A stretch of 64,000 bases of DNA from contig NW_026527058.1 in NCBI RefSeq assembly GCF_027744825.2, forward strand, positions 868,001 through 932,000. The letters run 5' to 3'. The DNA comes from Synchiropus splendidus (taxonomy: Eukaryota; Chordata; Actinopteri; Syngnathiformes; Callionymidae). Of this stretch, positions 27,587 to 38,329 are shown one piece after another (positions within the stretch are counted from its first letter, which is position 1; the number at the start of each line of letters is the position of its first letter). The position numbers and the translations under genes are program-made. Below the pieces are notes generated by a model, which worked only from the letters and a program-made list of their open reading frames with translations, ran no database searches and was not told the origin of the DNA.

Positions 27587-28705
27587 GCGCAGGAAGGTTC
27601 GGGAGATGGCGGCCTGGGAGCCGCACAGGAGGGTTCGGGAGACGGCGGCTTGGGAGCCGCACAGGAGGGTTCGGGATACGGCGGCTTGGGAGCCGCGTAG
27701 GGGCCCTCGGGAGGAGACCGCCTGGGAACCGCGTAGAGGCCCTCGGGAGGAGACGGCCTGGGAGCCGTGCAGGAAGGTTCAGGAGGCGACGGCTTGGGAA
27801 CCGCGCCGGAGTTTTTGGGAGGCAGCGGCCTGACCAGGGGAGGCGCCGGCTTGAGAGCCGCGCCGGAGAACATGGGAGGCGCCGGCTTGAGAGCCGCGCC
27901 GGAGAACACGGGAGGCGCCGGCTGGAGAGCCGCGCCGGAGACCAGGGAAGACGCCGGCTGGAGAGCCGCGCCGGAGAACACGGGAGGCGCCGGCTTGAGA
28001 GCCGCGCCGGAGAACACGGGAGGCGCCGGCTTGAGAGCCGCGCCGGAGAACACGGGAGGCGCCGGCTTGAGAGCCGCGCCGGAGAACACGGGAGGCGCCG
28101 GCTGGAGAGCAGCGCCGGAGACCACGGGAGGCGCCGGCTTGAGAGCTGCGCCGGAGACCACGGGAGGCACCGGCTTGAGAGCTGCGCCGGAGACCACGGG
28201 AGGCGGCGGCTGGAGAGCCGCCGGCTGGAGAGCAGCGCCGGAGACCATGGGAGGCGCCGGCTTGAGAGCAGCGCCGGAGACCACGGGAGGCGCCGGCTTG
28301 AGAGCAGCGCCGGAGTCCACGGGAGGCGGCGGCTTGAGAGCTGCGCCGGAGAACACGGGAGGCGCCGGCTTGAGAGCCGCGCCGGAGAACACGGGAGGCG
28401 CCGGCTGGAGAGCAGCGCCGGAGACCACGGGAGGCGCCGGCTTGAGAGCTGCGCCGGAGACCACGGGAGGCACCGGCTTGAGAGCTGCGCCGGAGACCAC
28501 GGGAGGCGGCGGCTGGAGAGCCGCCGGCTGGAGAGCAGCGCCGGAGACCATGGGAGGCGCCGGCTTGAGAGCAGCGCCGGAGACCACGGGAGGCGCCGGC
28601 TTGAGAGCAGCGCCGGAGACCACGGGAGGCGCCGGCTTGAGAGCTGCGCCGGAGTCCACGGGAGGCGGCGGCTTGAGAGCTGCGCCGGTGTCCACGGGAG
28701 GCGAA
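27587..28705 (-). repeat. 36-bp GC-rich minisatellite in the gag frame
   Basis: About 29 units of 36 bp. On the plus strand, unit starts fall at 27587, 27623, 27659, 27695, 27731, 27767, 27803 (a 57-bp unit), 27860, 27896 and so on to a partial unit at 28682. The main form is GCGCCGGAGACCACGGGAGG followed by CGCCGGCTTGAGAGC. The first six units are a diverged form (GCGCAGGAAGGTTCGGGAG and similar). Units at 28184 and 28487 carry the same 15-bp partial duplication. Because 36 is divisible by three, long frames stay open in several phases on both strands; only the minus-strand frame from 28956 is linked to a start region. Confidence 0.92.
28184..28681 (-). repeat. 303-bp higher-order repeat inside the minisatellite
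   Basis: The segment beginning at 28184 (36-bp unit plus a 15-bp insert GCCGGCTGGAGAGCA) recurs at 28487, 303 bp later, which is 8 x 36 + 15. The following CATGGG unit (28235 and 28538), the next CACGGG unit and the GAGTCCACGG unit recur as well, though the second copy has one more unit before the last of these. This shows recent local duplication of about eight units at once within the gag repeat. Confidence 0.8.
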
Positions 28706-28956
28706 GACGGGGAAACACAAGAGTCACGAAGAAAAAAAAAATCACGGGCGGGAACCGACAGAATTGGCTCCGACGGAAGAGCAGAAGAAGCAAGCGGAAC
28801 ACCGGACAGAGCAGAGCGGGAGGAATGCCGTGCAACCGCCTCAGACATGGAGTCCAACATCTCAGAAATAGACAGAGTCATCCTCTCAATATGACTCAAC
28901 CTGGTGGCCTGAGTGTCTAGTTGCTCCTGCCAGCCTTTCACCACTGCTGGGTCCAT

Positions 28957-28976
28957 AATTAGGGCCAGATCGTTTC
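28957..28976 (-). promoter_or_regulatory. 20-base leader, candidate primer binding site
   Basis: Only 20 bases separate the LTR end from the gag start codon. Read on the minus strand, a TGG suitable for pairing with a tRNA 3' CCA end lies ten bases in (plus-strand CCA at 28965-28967) and is followed by CCCTAATT. I cannot name a matching tRNA. The very short leader means any primer site must nearly touch the start codon. Confidence 0.3.
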
Positions 28977-29070
28977 TGTCACGATACGAAGGGACGAGGG
29001 AGCTAAAGCCACGTATAGGAGACGTGGTGTAGGACCCAAGTGCAAATGGTTGTAGGCACAGGAGGCAGGA

Positions 29071-29100
29071 GGGAATTATAAATAATATTTAATAATTAAA
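29071..29100 (-). promoter_or_regulatory. AT-rich patch in LTR: candidate TATA or polyA signal
   Basis: An otherwise GC-balanced LTR holds a run of A and T here. On the minus strand it reads ATTAAA (plus 29088-29093), a known variant polyadenylation hexamer, followed by TTTATAAT, which is TATA-like. The site is about 110-120 bases upstream of the LTR 3' end, so a polyadenylation role fits its position better than a promoter. Sequence alone does not decide. Confidence 0.3.
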
Positions 29101-29114
29101 CAAACTAACATAGA

Positions 29115-29239
29115 ACAGAAAGCGTCACCGAACCGGGAAGAAACAGAGCAAACGCAGAGTGTAAAAACAGTCATGAAACTAACAGAAGTGCACAAAAATT
29201 AGTAAAAAGTCAAAACAGAAAGCGTCACCGAACCGGGAG
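29115..29239. repeat. Direct repeat pair in the LTR
   Basis: CAGAAAGCGTCACCGAACCG occurs near 29116 and again near 29216, about 100 bp apart, each followed by GGGA. The segment between them carries no recognisable feature. It may be a tandem duplication of about 100 bp whose spacer has diverged. Confidence 0.75.
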
Positions 29240-29390
29240 TTAAATGAACTTAAATCACAAATGAAACCGAGAATAAACTACAAAAGAAAACCAAGAAACA
29301 CGCGGTAAACAGCAAGAAACCAAAAACACTAACTCAGGACAGCAGGGTTAAACAATGTAACAAAAGAACTAGCAAGCGCACAGAAGTAAA

Positions 29391-29494
29391 AGCCGAACAC
29401 AGGGAGAGAGACACAAGAACCGCAGAAGCCGAACACAGGGAGAGACACGAGAACCGCAGAAGCCGAACACAGGGAGAGACACGAGAACCGGGAG
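29391..29494. repeat. Three short tandem repeats inside the LTR
   Basis: The unit AGCCGAACACAGGGAGAGA starts at 29391, 29427 and 29461, so spacings are 36 and 34 bp. Each copy runs on through ACACAAGAACCG or ACACGAGAACCG. The first copy has two extra bases (GAGAGAGAC). Such subrepeats are common in LTR U3 regions, where they can act as enhancer-like repeats; that role is inferred. Confidence 0.8.
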
Positions 29495-29732
29495 TTACCA
29501 CAGGGGATCGAGAGGAGTCCAAAATCACAGGAATCACCACAGGGAACGTGGAAACACACAGGGACTAGGAGAAGTGGCAGGAAACAAAGACACAACGATC
29601 TGGCACACGTTGCTGGAGCCCAGGTGTACTTGAAGAGAGTAATCAGGTGGTAATCGGCTCCAGCCGTGTGCCAAAGGAACAGAGGGAGAGAAGCAAAACC
29701 AGGACTCGGAGCCTGGAAGCGGAGCCATGACA

Positions 29733-30660
29733 CTTTTTAGTAGTTGCGCATCAAATCTAAGCTGTCTGAAGTGTATTTCCAAAGTTATCAACATTTTTAT
29801 GTTTGGCGTTGTGGAACCCACCTTTTCTCAGGCTGAAAACGCGTTTTCTGCATTGTGCCATAACTTTGCAGGGAAGCTTTAGAACATGAAATTTTCACCT
29901 CCCAATATAGCAGAAAGGGTCTTTCTAGTAGTTGCACATCAAATCTAAGCTGTCTGATGTGTTTTTCCAAAGTTATCAACATTTTTATGTTTGGCGTTCC
30001 GGAACCCACCTTATCTCACGCTTAAAACGCGTTTTCTGCATTGTGCCATAACTTTGCAGGGAAGCTTTAGAACATGAAATTTGCACCTCCCACTTCAGCA
30101 GAAAGGGTATTTCTAGTAGTTGCACATCAAATCTAAGCTGTCTGTAGAGTTTTTCCTGAGTTATCAACATTTTTATGTTTGGCGTTCCGGAATCGACCTT
30201 ATCTCAGGCTGAAAACGCGTTTTCTGCATTGTGCCATAACTTTGCAGGGAAGCTTCAGAACATGAAATTTTCACCTCCCACTAAAGCAGAAAGGGTATTT
30301 CTAGTAGTTGCACAACAAATCTAAGCTGTCTGAAGTGTTTTTCGGAAGTTATCAACATTTTTATGTTTGGCGTTCCGGAATCGACCTTATCTCAGGATGA
30401 AAAATCGTTTTCTGCATTGTCCCATAACTTTGCTGGGAAGCTTCAGAACATGAAATTCTGACCTAACAATATAGCAGAAAGGGTTTTTTTAGTAGTTGCG
30501 CATCAAATCTAAGCTGTCTGAAGTGTATTTGCAAAGTTATCAACATTTTTATGTTTGGCGTTGTGGAACCCACCTTTTCTCAGGCTGAAAACGCGTTTTC
30601 TGCATTGTGCCATAACTTTGCAGGGAAACTTCAGAACATGAAATTTTCACCTCCCACTAT
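29733..30660. repeat. Right-flank satellite with a 752-bp-spaced partner
   Basis: The partial monomer after the LTR has unusual variants: TTTTTAGTAGTTGCGCATC, AAGTGTATTTCC, GGCGTTGTGGAACCCACC and TTTTCTCAGG. The same set returns at 30491, exactly 752 bp (four monomers) on. The left flank of the insertion (27424-27586) does not resemble the monomer portion upstream of 30491. Confidence 0.8.
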
Positions 30661-33099
30661 AGCAGAAATGGTCTTTCTAGTAGTTGCACATCAAATCTAA
30701 GCGGTCTGATGTGTTGTTCCAAAGTTATCAACATTTTTATGTTTGGCGTTCCGGAACTCTCCTTATCTCACGCTTAAAACGTGTTTTCTGCATTGTGCCA
30801 TAACTTTGCAGGGAAGCTTTAGAACATGAAATATTCACTTGCCGCTATAGTAGAAAGGGTCTTTCTAGTAGTTGCACATCAAATCTAAGCTGTCTGTAGA
30901 GTTTTTCCTGAGTTATCAACATTTTTATGTTTGGCGTTCCGGAATCGACCTTATCTCAGGCAGAAAACGTGTTTTCTGCATTGCGCCATAACTTTGCAGG
31001 GAAGCTTTAGAACATGAAATTTTCACCTCCCACTAGAGCAGAAAGGGTATTTCTAGTAGTTGCACATCAAATCTAAGCTGTCTGATGTGTTTTTCCAAAG
31101 TTATCAACATTTTTATGTTTGGCGTTCCAGAATCGTCCTTATCTCAGGCTGAAAACGCGTTTTACGCATTGTGCAATAACTTTGCAGGGAAGCTTCAGAA
31201 CATGAAATTTTCACCTCCCACTATAGCAGAAAGGGTCTTTCTCGTACTTGCACATCAAATCTAAGCTGTCTGAAGTGTTTTTCGAAGGCTTTCAACATTT
31301 TTATGTTTGGCGTTCCGGAACCCACCTTATCTCAGGCTGTAAACGCGTTTTCTGCAATGTGCCATAACTTTGCAGGGAAGCTTCAGAACATGAAATTTTC
31401 AACTTCCACTATAGCAGAAAGGCTCTTTCCAGCAGTTGCACATCAAATCTAAGCTGTCTGAAGTGTTTTTCCAAAGTTATCAACATTTTTATGTTTGGCG
31501 TTCCGTAACCCACCTTATCTCAGGCTGTAAACGCGTTTTCTGCATTGTGCCATAACTTTGGAGGGAAGCTTCAGAACATGAAATTTTCACCTCCCACTAT
31601 AGCAGAAAGGGTCTTTCTAGTAGGTGCACATCAAATCGAAGCTGTCTGAAGTGTTTTTCCAAAGTTAGCAACACTTTTATGTTTGCCGTTCCGGAATCGA
31701 CCTTATCTCAGGCTGAAAACACGATTTACGCATTCTGCCATAACTTTGCAGGGAAGCTTCAGAACATGAAATTTTCATTTCCCACTATAGCAGAATGCGT
31801 CTTTCTAGTAGTTGCACATCAAATCTTAGCTGTCTGATGTGTTTTTCTAAAGTTCTCAACATTTTTAAGTTTGCCGTTCTGAAATCAACCTCATCTCAGG
31901 CTGAAAACGCGTTTTACGCATTGTGCCATAACTTTGCAGGGAAGCTTCAGAACATGAAATTTTAACTTCCCACTATAGCAGAAAGGGTCTTTCTAGTAGT
32001 TGCACATCAAATCTAAGCTGTCGAAATTGTTTTTCCAAAGTTATCAACATTTTTATGTTTGGCGTTCTGGAACCCACCTTATCTCAGGCTAAAAACGCGT
32101 TTTCTGGATAGTGCCATAACTTTGCAGGGAGACTTCAGAACATGAAATTTTCATATCCCACTATAGCAGAAAGGGTCTTTCTAGTAGTTGCAGATCAAAT
32201 CTAAGCTGTCTGAAATGTTTTTCCAAAGTTATCAACATTTTTATGTTTGGCGTTCCGGAATAGACCATATCTCAGCCTGAAAACGCGTTTTCTGCATTGT
32301 GCCATAACTTTTCAGGGAGGCTTCAGAACATGAAATATTCGCCTCCCACTATAGCAGATAGGGTATTTCTAGTAGTTGCACATCAAATCTAAGCTGTCTG
32401 AAGTGTTTTTCCAAAGTTATCAACATTTTTATGTTTGGCGTTCTGGAACCCACCTTATCTCAGGCTGTAACCGCGTTTTCTGCATTGTGCCATAACTTTG
32501 GAGGGAAGCTTCAGAACATGAAATTTTAACCTGCCACTATAGCAGAAAGGGTCCTTCTACTAGTTGCACATCAAATCTAACCTGTCTGAAGTGTTTTTCC
32601 AAAGTTATCAACATCCTTATGTTTGGCGTTCCGGAATCAACCTTATCTCAGGCTGAAAACGGGTTTTCTGCATTGTGCCATCACTTTGCAGGGAAGCTTC
32701 AGAACATTAAATTTTCAATTCCCACTACAGCAGAAAGGGTCTTTCTAGTAGTTGCACGTCAAATATAAGCTGTCTGAAGTATTTTTCCGAAGTTATCAAC
32801 ATTTTAATGTTTGGCGTTCCGGAATTGACCTTATCTCAGGCTGAAAACGCGTTTTACGCATTGTGCCATAACTTTGCGTAAAGCTTCAGAACATGAAATT
32901 TTCACCTCCCACTATCGCAGAAAGGGTCTTTCAAGTAGTTGCAGATCAAATCTAAGTTGTCTGAAGTGTTTTTCCAAACTTTTCAACATTTTTACGTTTG
33001 GCGTTCGGGAACCCACCTTATCTCAAGCTGAAAACGCATTTTCTGCATTGTGCCATAACTTTGCAGGAAACTTCAGAATATGAAATTTTAACCTCCCAC

Positions 33100-33560
33100 T
33101 ATAGCAGAAAGGGTCTTTCTAGTAGTTGCAGATCAAATCTAAGCTGTCTGAAATGTTTTTCCAAAGTTATCAACATTTTTATGTTTGCCGTTCTGGAACC
33201 CACCTTATCTCAGTCTGAAAACGTGTTTTCTGCATTGTGCCATAACTTTGCAGGGAAGCCTCAGAACATGAAATTTTCACCTACCGCTATAGTAGAAAGG
33301 GTCTTTCTAGTAGTTGCACATCAAATCTAAGCAGTCTGAAGTGTCTTTCATAAGTTATCAACATTTTTATGTTTGGCGTTCCGGAATCAACCTTATCTCA
33401 GGCTGAAAACGCTTTTTCGGCATTGTGCCATAACTTTGCAGGGATGCATCAGTACATGAAATTTTCACCTCCCACAATAGCATATAGGGTGTTTCTAATA
33501 GTTGCACATCAAATCTACGCTGTCTGAAGTGTTTTTCCAAAGTTATCAACATTTTTTTGT
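33100..33560. repeat. Satellite segment repeated at 48130-48590 and partly at 62785-63015
   Basis: Shared rare marks in order: TTGCAGATCAAATC, CTCAGTCTGAAAACGTG, CCTACCGCTATAGTAGAAAG, AAGTGTCTTTCATAAG, GCTTTTTCGGCATTG, ATCAGTACATG and GCATATAGGG. The offset to 48 kb is 15030. The 62.8-kb copy carries only the first part and then jumps one monomer ahead. Confidence 0.8.
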
Positions 33561-36500
33561 TTGGCGTTCCAGAATCGACCTTATCTTAGGCTGAAAACGT
33601 CTTTTACACATTGTTTCATAACTTTGCAGGGAAGCTTCAGAACATGAAATTCTGACCTAACAATATAGCAGAAAGGGTCTTTCTCGTAGTTGCACATCAA
33701 ATCTAATCTGTCTGAAATGTTTTTCCAAAGTTATCAACATTTTTATGTTTGGCGTTCCGGAGTCGACCTTATCTCAGGCTGAAAACGCGTTTTACGTATC
33801 GTGCCATAACTTTGCTGCGAAGCTTCAGAACATGAAATTTTCAAATCCCACTATAGCAGAAAGGGTCTTTCTAGTAGTTGCACATCAAATGTAAGCTGTC
33901 TGATGTGTTTTTCCAAAGTTATCAAAATTGTTATGAATGGCGTTCCGGAATCAACCTTATCTCAGGCTGAAAACGCGTTTTACGCATTGTGCCATAACTT
34001 TGCAGGGAACCTTTAGAACATGAATTTTTCACCTCCCACTATGGCAGAAAGGGTCTTTCTCGTAGTTGCACATCAAATCTAAGCTGTTTGAAGTGTTTTT
34101 CCAAAGTTATCAACATTTTTATGTTTGGCGTTCCGGAATCAACCTTATCTCAGGCTGAAAACGCATTTTCTGCATTGTGCCATAACTTTGCAAGGAAGCT
34201 TCAGAACATGAAATTTCGACCTCCCACTATAACAGAAAGGGTCTTTCTAGTTGTTGCACTTCAAATCTAAGCTGTCTGAAGTGTTTTTCGAAAGTTATCA
34301 ACATTTTTATGTTTGGCGTTACAGAATCAACCGTATCTCAGGATGAAAAATAGTTTTCTGCATTGTCCCATAACTATCCGGGGAAGCTTCAGAACATGAA
34401 ATTTTGACCTAACACTATAGCAGAAAGGGTCTTTCTAGTAGTTGCACATCAAATCTAAGCTGTTTGAAGTGTTTTTCCAAAGTTATCAACATTTTTACGT
34501 TTGGCGTTTCGGAATCGACCTTATCTCAGGCTGAAAACGCGTTTTCTGCATTGTGCCATAACTTCTCAGGGAAGCTTCAGAACATGAAATGTTCACCTCC
34601 CACGATAGCAGAAAGGGTCTTTCTAGTAGTTGCACATCAGATCTAAGCTGTCTGAAGTGTTTCTCCAAAGTTATCAACATTTTTATGTTTGGCGTTACGG
34701 AATCGACCTTATCTGAGTATGAAAAATCGTTTTCTGCATTGTCCCATGACTTTCCAGGGAAGCTTCAAAACATGAATTTTCGACCTCCCACGATAGCAGA
34801 AAGGGTCTTTCGAGTAGTTGCACATCAAATCTAAGCTGTCTGAGGTGTTTTTCCAAAGTTATCAACATTTTTATGTTTGGCGTTCCGGAACCCACCTTAT
34901 CTCAGGCTGAAAACGCATTTTCTGCATTGTGCCATAACTTCTCAGGGAAGCCTCAGAACATGAAATGTTCACCTCCCACGATAGCAGAAAGGGTCTTTCT
35001 AGTAGTTGCACATCAGATCTAAGCTTTCTGAAGTGTTTTTCGAAAGTTATCAACATTTTTATGTTTGGTGTTCCGGAATCGACCTTATCTGAGGATGAAA
35101 AATCGTTTTCTGCATTGTCCCATCACTTTCCAGGGAAGCTTCAGAACATGAATTTTCGACCTCCCACTATAGCAGAAAGGGTCTTTCTCGTAGTTGCACA
35201 TCAAATCGAAGCTGTCTGAAGTGTTTTTCCAAAGTTATCAACATTTTTATGTTTGGCGTTCCGGAACCCACCTTATCTCAGGCTGAAAACGCGTTTTCAG
35301 CATTGTGCCATATCTTTGCAGGGAAGCTTCAGAACATGAAATTTCGACCTCCCACTATAGCACAAAGGGTCTTTCTAGTAGTTGCACATCAAATCTAAGC
35401 TGTTTGAAGTGTTTTTCCAAAGTCATCAACATTTTTATGTTTGGCGTTCCAGAATCGACCTTATCTCAGGCTGAAAACGCGTTGCCTGCATTGTGCCATA
35501 ACTTTGCATGGAAGCTTCCGAACATGAAATTTTAACCTACCACTATAGCAGAAAGGGTCTGTCTTGTAGTTGCACATCAAATCTAAGCTGTCTGAAGTGT
35601 TGTTACAAAGTTATCAACATTTTTACGTTTGGCGTTCCGGAACCCACCTTATCTCAAGCTGAAAACGCGTTTTCTGCATTGTGCCATTACTTTGCAGGGA
35701 AGCTTCAGAACATGAAATGTTCACCTCCCACTATAGCAGAAAGGGTCTTTCTAGTAGTTGCACATCAAATATAAACTGTCTGAAGTGTTTTTCGAAAGTT
35801 ATCAACATTTTTATATTTGGCGTTCCAGAATCGACATATCTCAGGCTGAAAACGCGTTGTCTGCATTGTGCCATAACTTTGCATGGAAGCTTTCGAAAAT
35901 GAAATTTTAACCTCCCACTATAGCAGAAAGGGTCTTTCTAGCAGTTGCACATCAAATCTAAGCTGTCTGATGTGTTTTTCCAAAGTTATCAACATTTTTA
36001 CGTTTGGCGTTTCGGAAACCACCTTATCTCAGGCTGATAATGCGTTTTCTGCATTGTGCCATAACTTCTCAGGGAAGCTTTAGAACATGAAACGTTCACC
36101 TCCCACTATAGCAGAAATGGTCTTTCTAGTAGTTGCACATCAAATCTAACCTGTCTGAAGTGTTCTTCCAAAGTTAGCAACATTTTTACGCTTGCTGTTC
36201 CGAAACCCACCTTATCTCAGGCTGAAAACACGTTTTCTGCATTGTGCCATAACTTCTCAGGGAAGCTTCAGACCATGAAATCTTGACATCCCTCTATAGC
36301 AGAAAGGGTATTTCTACTAGTTGCACATCAAATCTAAGCTGTCTGAAGTGTTTTTCGAAAGTTATCAACATTTTTATGTTTGGCGTTCCGGAACCCACCT
36401 TATCTCAAGCTGAAAACGCGTTTTCTGCATTGTGCCATAACTTTGCATGGAAGCGTCAGAACATGAAATGTTCACCTCCCACAATAGCAGAAAAGGTCTT

Positions 36501-38329
36501 TCTAGTAGTTGCTCATCAAATCTAAGCAGTCTGAAGTGTTTTTCGAAAGTTATCAACATTTTTATGTTTGCCGTTCCAGAATCGACCTTATTTCAGGCTA
36601 AAAAAGCGTTGTCTGCATTGTGCCATTACTTTGCATGGAAGTTTCCGAACATGAAATTTTAACCTCCCACTATAGCAGAAAGGGTCTTTCTAGTAGTTGC
36701 ACATCAAATCTAAGCTGTCTGATGTGTTTGTCCAAAGTTATCAACATTTTTACGTATGGCGTTCCGGAATCGACCTTATCTCAGGCTGAAAACGCGTTTT
36801 ACGCATTGTGCCATAACTTTGCAGGGAACCTTTAGAACATGAAATTTTCACCTCCCAAAATAGCAGAAAGGGTCTTTCTAGTAGTTGCACATCAAATCTA
36901 AGCTGTCTGAAGTGTTGTTCCAAAGTGATCAATATTTTTACGTTTGGCGTTTCGGAACCCACCTTATCTCAGGCTGAAAACGCGTTTTCTGCATTGTGCC
37001 ATAACTTCTCAGGGAAGCTTCAGAACATGAAATGTTCACCTCCCACTATAGCAGAAAGGGTTTTTCTAGTAGTTGCACATCAAATCTAAGCTGTCTGAAG
37101 TGTTTTTCCAAAGTTATCAACATTTTTATGTTTGGCGTTCCGGAATCAACCTTATCTCAGGCTGAAAACGCATTGTCTGCATTCTGCCATAACTTTGCAA
37201 GGAAGCTTCAGAAAATGAAATGTTCACCTCCCACTATAGCAGAAAGGGTTTTTCTAGTAGTTGCACATCAAATCTAAGCTGTCTGAAGTGTTTTTCGAAA
37301 GTTATCAACATTTTTATGTTTGGCGTTCCGGAATCGACCTAATCTCAGGATGAAAATGCGTTTTCTGCATTGTCCCATAACTTTCCAGGGAAGCTTCAGA
37401 ACATGAAATGTTCACCTCCCACTATAGCAGAAAGGGTCTTTCTAGTAGTTGCACATCAAATCTAAGCTGTCTGAAGTGTTTTTCCAAAGTTATCAACATT
37501 TTTATGTTTGGCGTTCCGGAATCGACCTTATCTCAGGATGAAAAATCGTTTTCTGCATTGTCCCATAACTTTCCAGGGAAGCTTGAGAACATGAAATGTT
37601 GACCTCCCACTATAGCAGAAAGGGTCTTTCTAGTAGTTGCACATCAAATCTTAGCTGTCTGAAGTGTTTGTCCAAAGTTATCAACATTTTTACGTATGGC
37701 GTTCCGGAATCGACCTTATCTCAGGCTGAAAACTCGTTTTACGCATTGTGCCATAACTTTGCAGGTAACCTTTAGAACATGAAATTTTCACCTCCCACTA
37801 TAGCAGAAAGGGTCTTTCTAGTAGTTGCACATCAAATCTAAGCTGTCTGAAGTGTTGTTCCAAAGTGATCAACATTTTTACGTTTGGCGTTTCGGAACCC
37901 ACCTTATCTCAGGCTGAAAACGCGTTTTCTGCATTGTGCCATAACTTCTCAGGGAAGCTTCAGAACATGAAATGTTCACCTCCCACTATAGCAGAAAGGG
38001 TCTTTCTAGTAGTTGCACATCAAATCTAAGCTGTCTGAAGTGTTTTTCCAAAGTTATCAACATTTTTATGTTTGGCGTTCCGGAACCATCCTTATCTCAG
38101 GCTGAAAACGCGTTTTCTGCATTGTGCCATAACTTTGCAGGGAAGCTTCAGAAAATGAAATTTTCACCTCCCACTATAGCAGAAAGGGTTTTTCTAGTAG
38201 TTGCACATCAAATCTAAGCTGTCTGAAGTGTTTTTCCAAAGTTATCAACATTTTTATTTTGGCGTTCCGGAATCAACCTTATCTCAGGCTGAAAACGCAT
38301 TTTCTGCATTGTGCCATAACTTTGCAAGG

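Larger units (their letters stand above)
27544..28956 (-). pseudogene. Truncated gag-like frame with proline-rich 12-residue repeats
   Basis: Open frame of 470 codons on the minus strand. Residues 1 to about 45 begin Met-Asp-Pro-Ala-Val and form a likely short coiled coil with leucine, isoleucine and methionine spacing, as at the start of Gag of fish Ty3-type elements. Residues 46-85 are a serine and proline linker. From about residue 85 to 457 the chain is almost wholly a 12-residue repeat of the type PPVVSGAALKPA, changing near the end to PSPEPSCAAPRP-like units. No capsid major homology region, zinc knuckle (CCHC) or protease motif is present. A Gag would normally continue, so the 3' part is missing. 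The last 13 residues and the stop come from satellite DNA (27544-27586). The start was chosen for its position 20 bases after the LTR. I call it a broken gag; a different low-complexity protein of a retroelement is the alternative. Confidence 0.62.
27587..29732 (-). mobile_element. 5'-end fragment of an LTR retrotransposon inserted in satellite
   Basis: This 2146-bp GC-rich segment is unlike the array on both sides. Read on the minus strand it has an LTR (29732 down to 28977), a 20-base leader, then a gag-like frame beginning at 28956 and running off the end of the element. The order LTR, short leader, gag starting Met-Asp-Pro-Ala recalls Ty3-type elements of fish; that assignment is from memory of the style, not a search. 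Protease, reverse transcriptase, RNase H, integrase and 3' LTR are absent, so it cannot move by itself. Satellite phase is kept across it to within 1 bp, and no 4-6 bp target duplication is visible. The left flank ends AGGGTC and the right flank starts CTTTTTAG. Confidence 0.8.
28977..29732 (-). repeat. Long terminal repeat (5' LTR), 756 bp
   Basis: On the plus strand it begins TGTCACGATAC and ends GCCATGACA, giving the inverted ends TGTCA...TGACA and the TG...CA rule of LTRs. It lies directly upstream of the gag-like frame on the minus strand. It contains two sets of internal repeats and an AT-rich patch. A second copy, needed to prove it is an LTR, is not in the window, so the call rests on termini, order and the adjacent gag. 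Minus-strand open frames crossing it (for example 29329-29733) lack recognisable domains, and I read them as chance. Confidence 0.72.

Noticed and set aside
27767..28894. Plus-strand 375-codon frame and minus-strand frames of 421 and 313 codons over the minisatellite
   Set aside because: The 36-bp period keeps several phases open at once. Only the minus-strand frame starting at 28956 has a non-repeat start region placed directly after an LTR.
27587..29732. Complete retrotransposon
   Set aside because: No reverse transcriptase, integrase, protease or second LTR is present in the 2.1-kb segment.
29329..29821. Minus-strand frames of 134, 95 and 68 codons in the LTR
   Set aside because: They lie in LTR subrepeats or cross into satellite at the junction, with no recognisable domain.
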